DNA of 34,226 nucleotides from Verrucomicrobiaceae bacterium (GTDB lineage: Bacteria > Verrucomicrobiota > Verrucomicrobiia > Verrucomicrobiales > Verrucomicrobiaceae), in NCBI GenBank assembly GCA_947507875.1, contig CANNQP010000040.1, positions 1-34,226 on the forward strand, in the 5' to 3' direction. The translations under genes were made by a program, and so were the position numbers. This document shows positions 33,700-34,226 of the stretch, one piece after another (positions within the stretch are counted from its first letter, which is position 1; each line of letters starts with the position of its first letter). The notes below the pieces were generated by a model. That model worked only from the letters and a program-made list of their open reading frames with translations. It was not told the origin of the DNA and did no database searches.

Positions 33700-34226
33700 A
33701 TGAGCCAGCCTTCCCCAGATCAGCCAGTACCGCCCACGAACCCTGAACAGGTTCCTCTCCATCCTGGAGCGACTCAGCCGATCGGCTATCCACCGGGTTA
33801 CGTCATGCCACCTGGGTATCCTCAGCCCATGGGTTACCCACCCGGCTATCCCATGCAGCCCGGCATGATGCCTCCAGGCTATCCCCAACCCATGGGTTAC
33901 CCGCCCGGCTATCCCATGCAGCCCGGCATGATGCCCCCGGGCTATCCCCAGCCCATGGGCTACCCGCCCGGCTATCCCATGCAGCCCGGCATGACGCCTC
34001 CGCCACCGACAGGTGCCCCAGCCCACGAGACGCCTGCCCCCGCCACACCAGCCTCCCCGGCCAATGGGCTTCCGCCCCCCGCCCCAGACGCACCCGCCGC
34101 TCTGCCTGCCATGCCCACCATGGCTCAAACCGAAGGTGCCGCGGTTGAGGTCGTGGAGGAAGGTCAGGTCTATCATCCCCCTGCCCTGCATCATTTCGAG
34201 GCCAAGAAGGTCAACCCCCTCGTGCA
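33700..34226 (+). CDS. Proline/glycine/tyrosine-rich repeat protein (C-terminus beyond window)
   Basis: Open from an ATG at 33700 to the window end (175 complete codons). Residues 1-38 are Pro-rich. Three 21-residue repeats (GYPQPMGYPPGYPMQPGMMPP) follow, then a Pro/Ala segment (about 105-150) and the start of a less biased region (AAVEVVEEGQVYHPPALHHFEAKKVNPLV). YPPG/XYPPX repeats of this sort form flexible, disordered or self-associating tails on proteins whose real function is set by a downstream domain not visible here. No signal peptide. Divergent from the metal ABC cassette with 200 bases between. The opposite-strand open frame here is Gly/His/Trp-biased and is rejected. Confidence 0.7.
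   Translation, partial: MSQPSPDQPVPPTNPEQVPLHPGATQPIGYPPGYVMPPGYPQPMGYPPGYPMQPGMMPPGYPQPMGYPPGYPMQPGMMPPGYPQPMGYPPGYPMQPGMTPPPPTGAPAHETPAPATPASPANGLPPPAPDAPAALPAMPTMAQTEGAAVEVVEEGQVYHPPALHHFEAKKVNPLV
33814..34002 (+). repeat. 63-bp tandem repeat, three copies, in a Pro-rich coding region
   Basis: Units begin at 33814, 33877 and 33940 with exact 63-base spacing. Each encodes GYPQPMGYPPGYPMQPGMMPP, the last ending MTPPP. Copies differ mainly at third codon positions (CAA/CAG, GGT/GGC, CCA/CCG), so the amino-acid repeat is kept while silent changes accumulate, which suggests selection on the protein. Confidence 0.93.

Noticed and set aside
33673..34194. Gly/His/Trp-rich minus-strand open frame
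   Set aside because: Complement of the YPPG repeat gene; the plus-strand frame has the coherent repeat with synonymous drift.

Overview
This window looks like a chromosomal segment of a Gram-negative bacterium of the Planctomycetota/Verrucomicrobiota group, most likely a Prosthecobacter/Verrucomicrobium-like member of the Verrucomicrobiae. That is inference from the gene set: a secreted Gfo/Idh-type oxidoreductase, a very large transglutaminase-DUF2126 protein, a long Lys/Ala/Pro-rich DksA-like protein, few Shine-Dalgarno sites and Cys-poor ribosomal proteins. No rRNA, tRNA, prophage, IS element or CRISPR array was seen.

Layout. 1-5.2 kb, minus strand: the N-terminal part of thiC behind a clear TPP riboswitch, then a 1192-aa transglutaminase/DUF2126 protein. 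5.4-8.6 kb, plus strand: a secreted ExeM/NucH-like nuclease split by one extra G. 8.7-10.6 kb: an NSS sodium symporter with its tiny MetS-like partner. 10.6-13.9 kb: an SDR divergent from a fused ketosynthase plus chain-length-factor-like protein. 14-18.3 kb, minus strand: secreted Gfo/Idh protein, left-handed beta-helix acyltransferase-like protein, frr and mutL. 18.4-19.7 kb, plus strand: an A-type Fe-S carrier and a single-pass membrane protein of unknown function. 19.7-23.2 kb, minus strand: fhs and a GH67-like TIM-barrel protein. 23.3-27.9 kb, plus strand: a glutaminase-STAS-cyclic-nucleotide-binding fusion, comF, accD (with a structured leader) and an AraC regulator. 27.9-30.4 kb, minus strand: folE2, rpsR, rpmG and a DksA-like gene. 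30.6-33.5 kb, minus strand: a metal ABC-3 transport cassette with an embedded HAD gene. 33.7 kb to the end: the start of a proline-rich repeat protein.

The most interesting theme is at 27.9-33.5 kb. S18, L33 and the DksA-like protein, all of which have zinc-binding versions elsewhere, have lost most or all zinc-ligand cysteines. They sit head-to-tail with folE2, the GTP cyclohydrolase that replaces zinc-dependent FolE, and next to a Zn/Mn/Fe-type ABC transporter. This resembles the zinc-sparing gene sets known in other bacteria, although no Zur box was recognised and these copies could simply be the constitutive ones. Other points worth a look are the glutaminase-STAS-CNB fusion, the KS/pseudo-KS fusion, mutually exclusive RNA stems ahead of accD, the histone H1-like tail on the DksA-like protein, and a clear fall in GC from about 18.3 to 25 kb.
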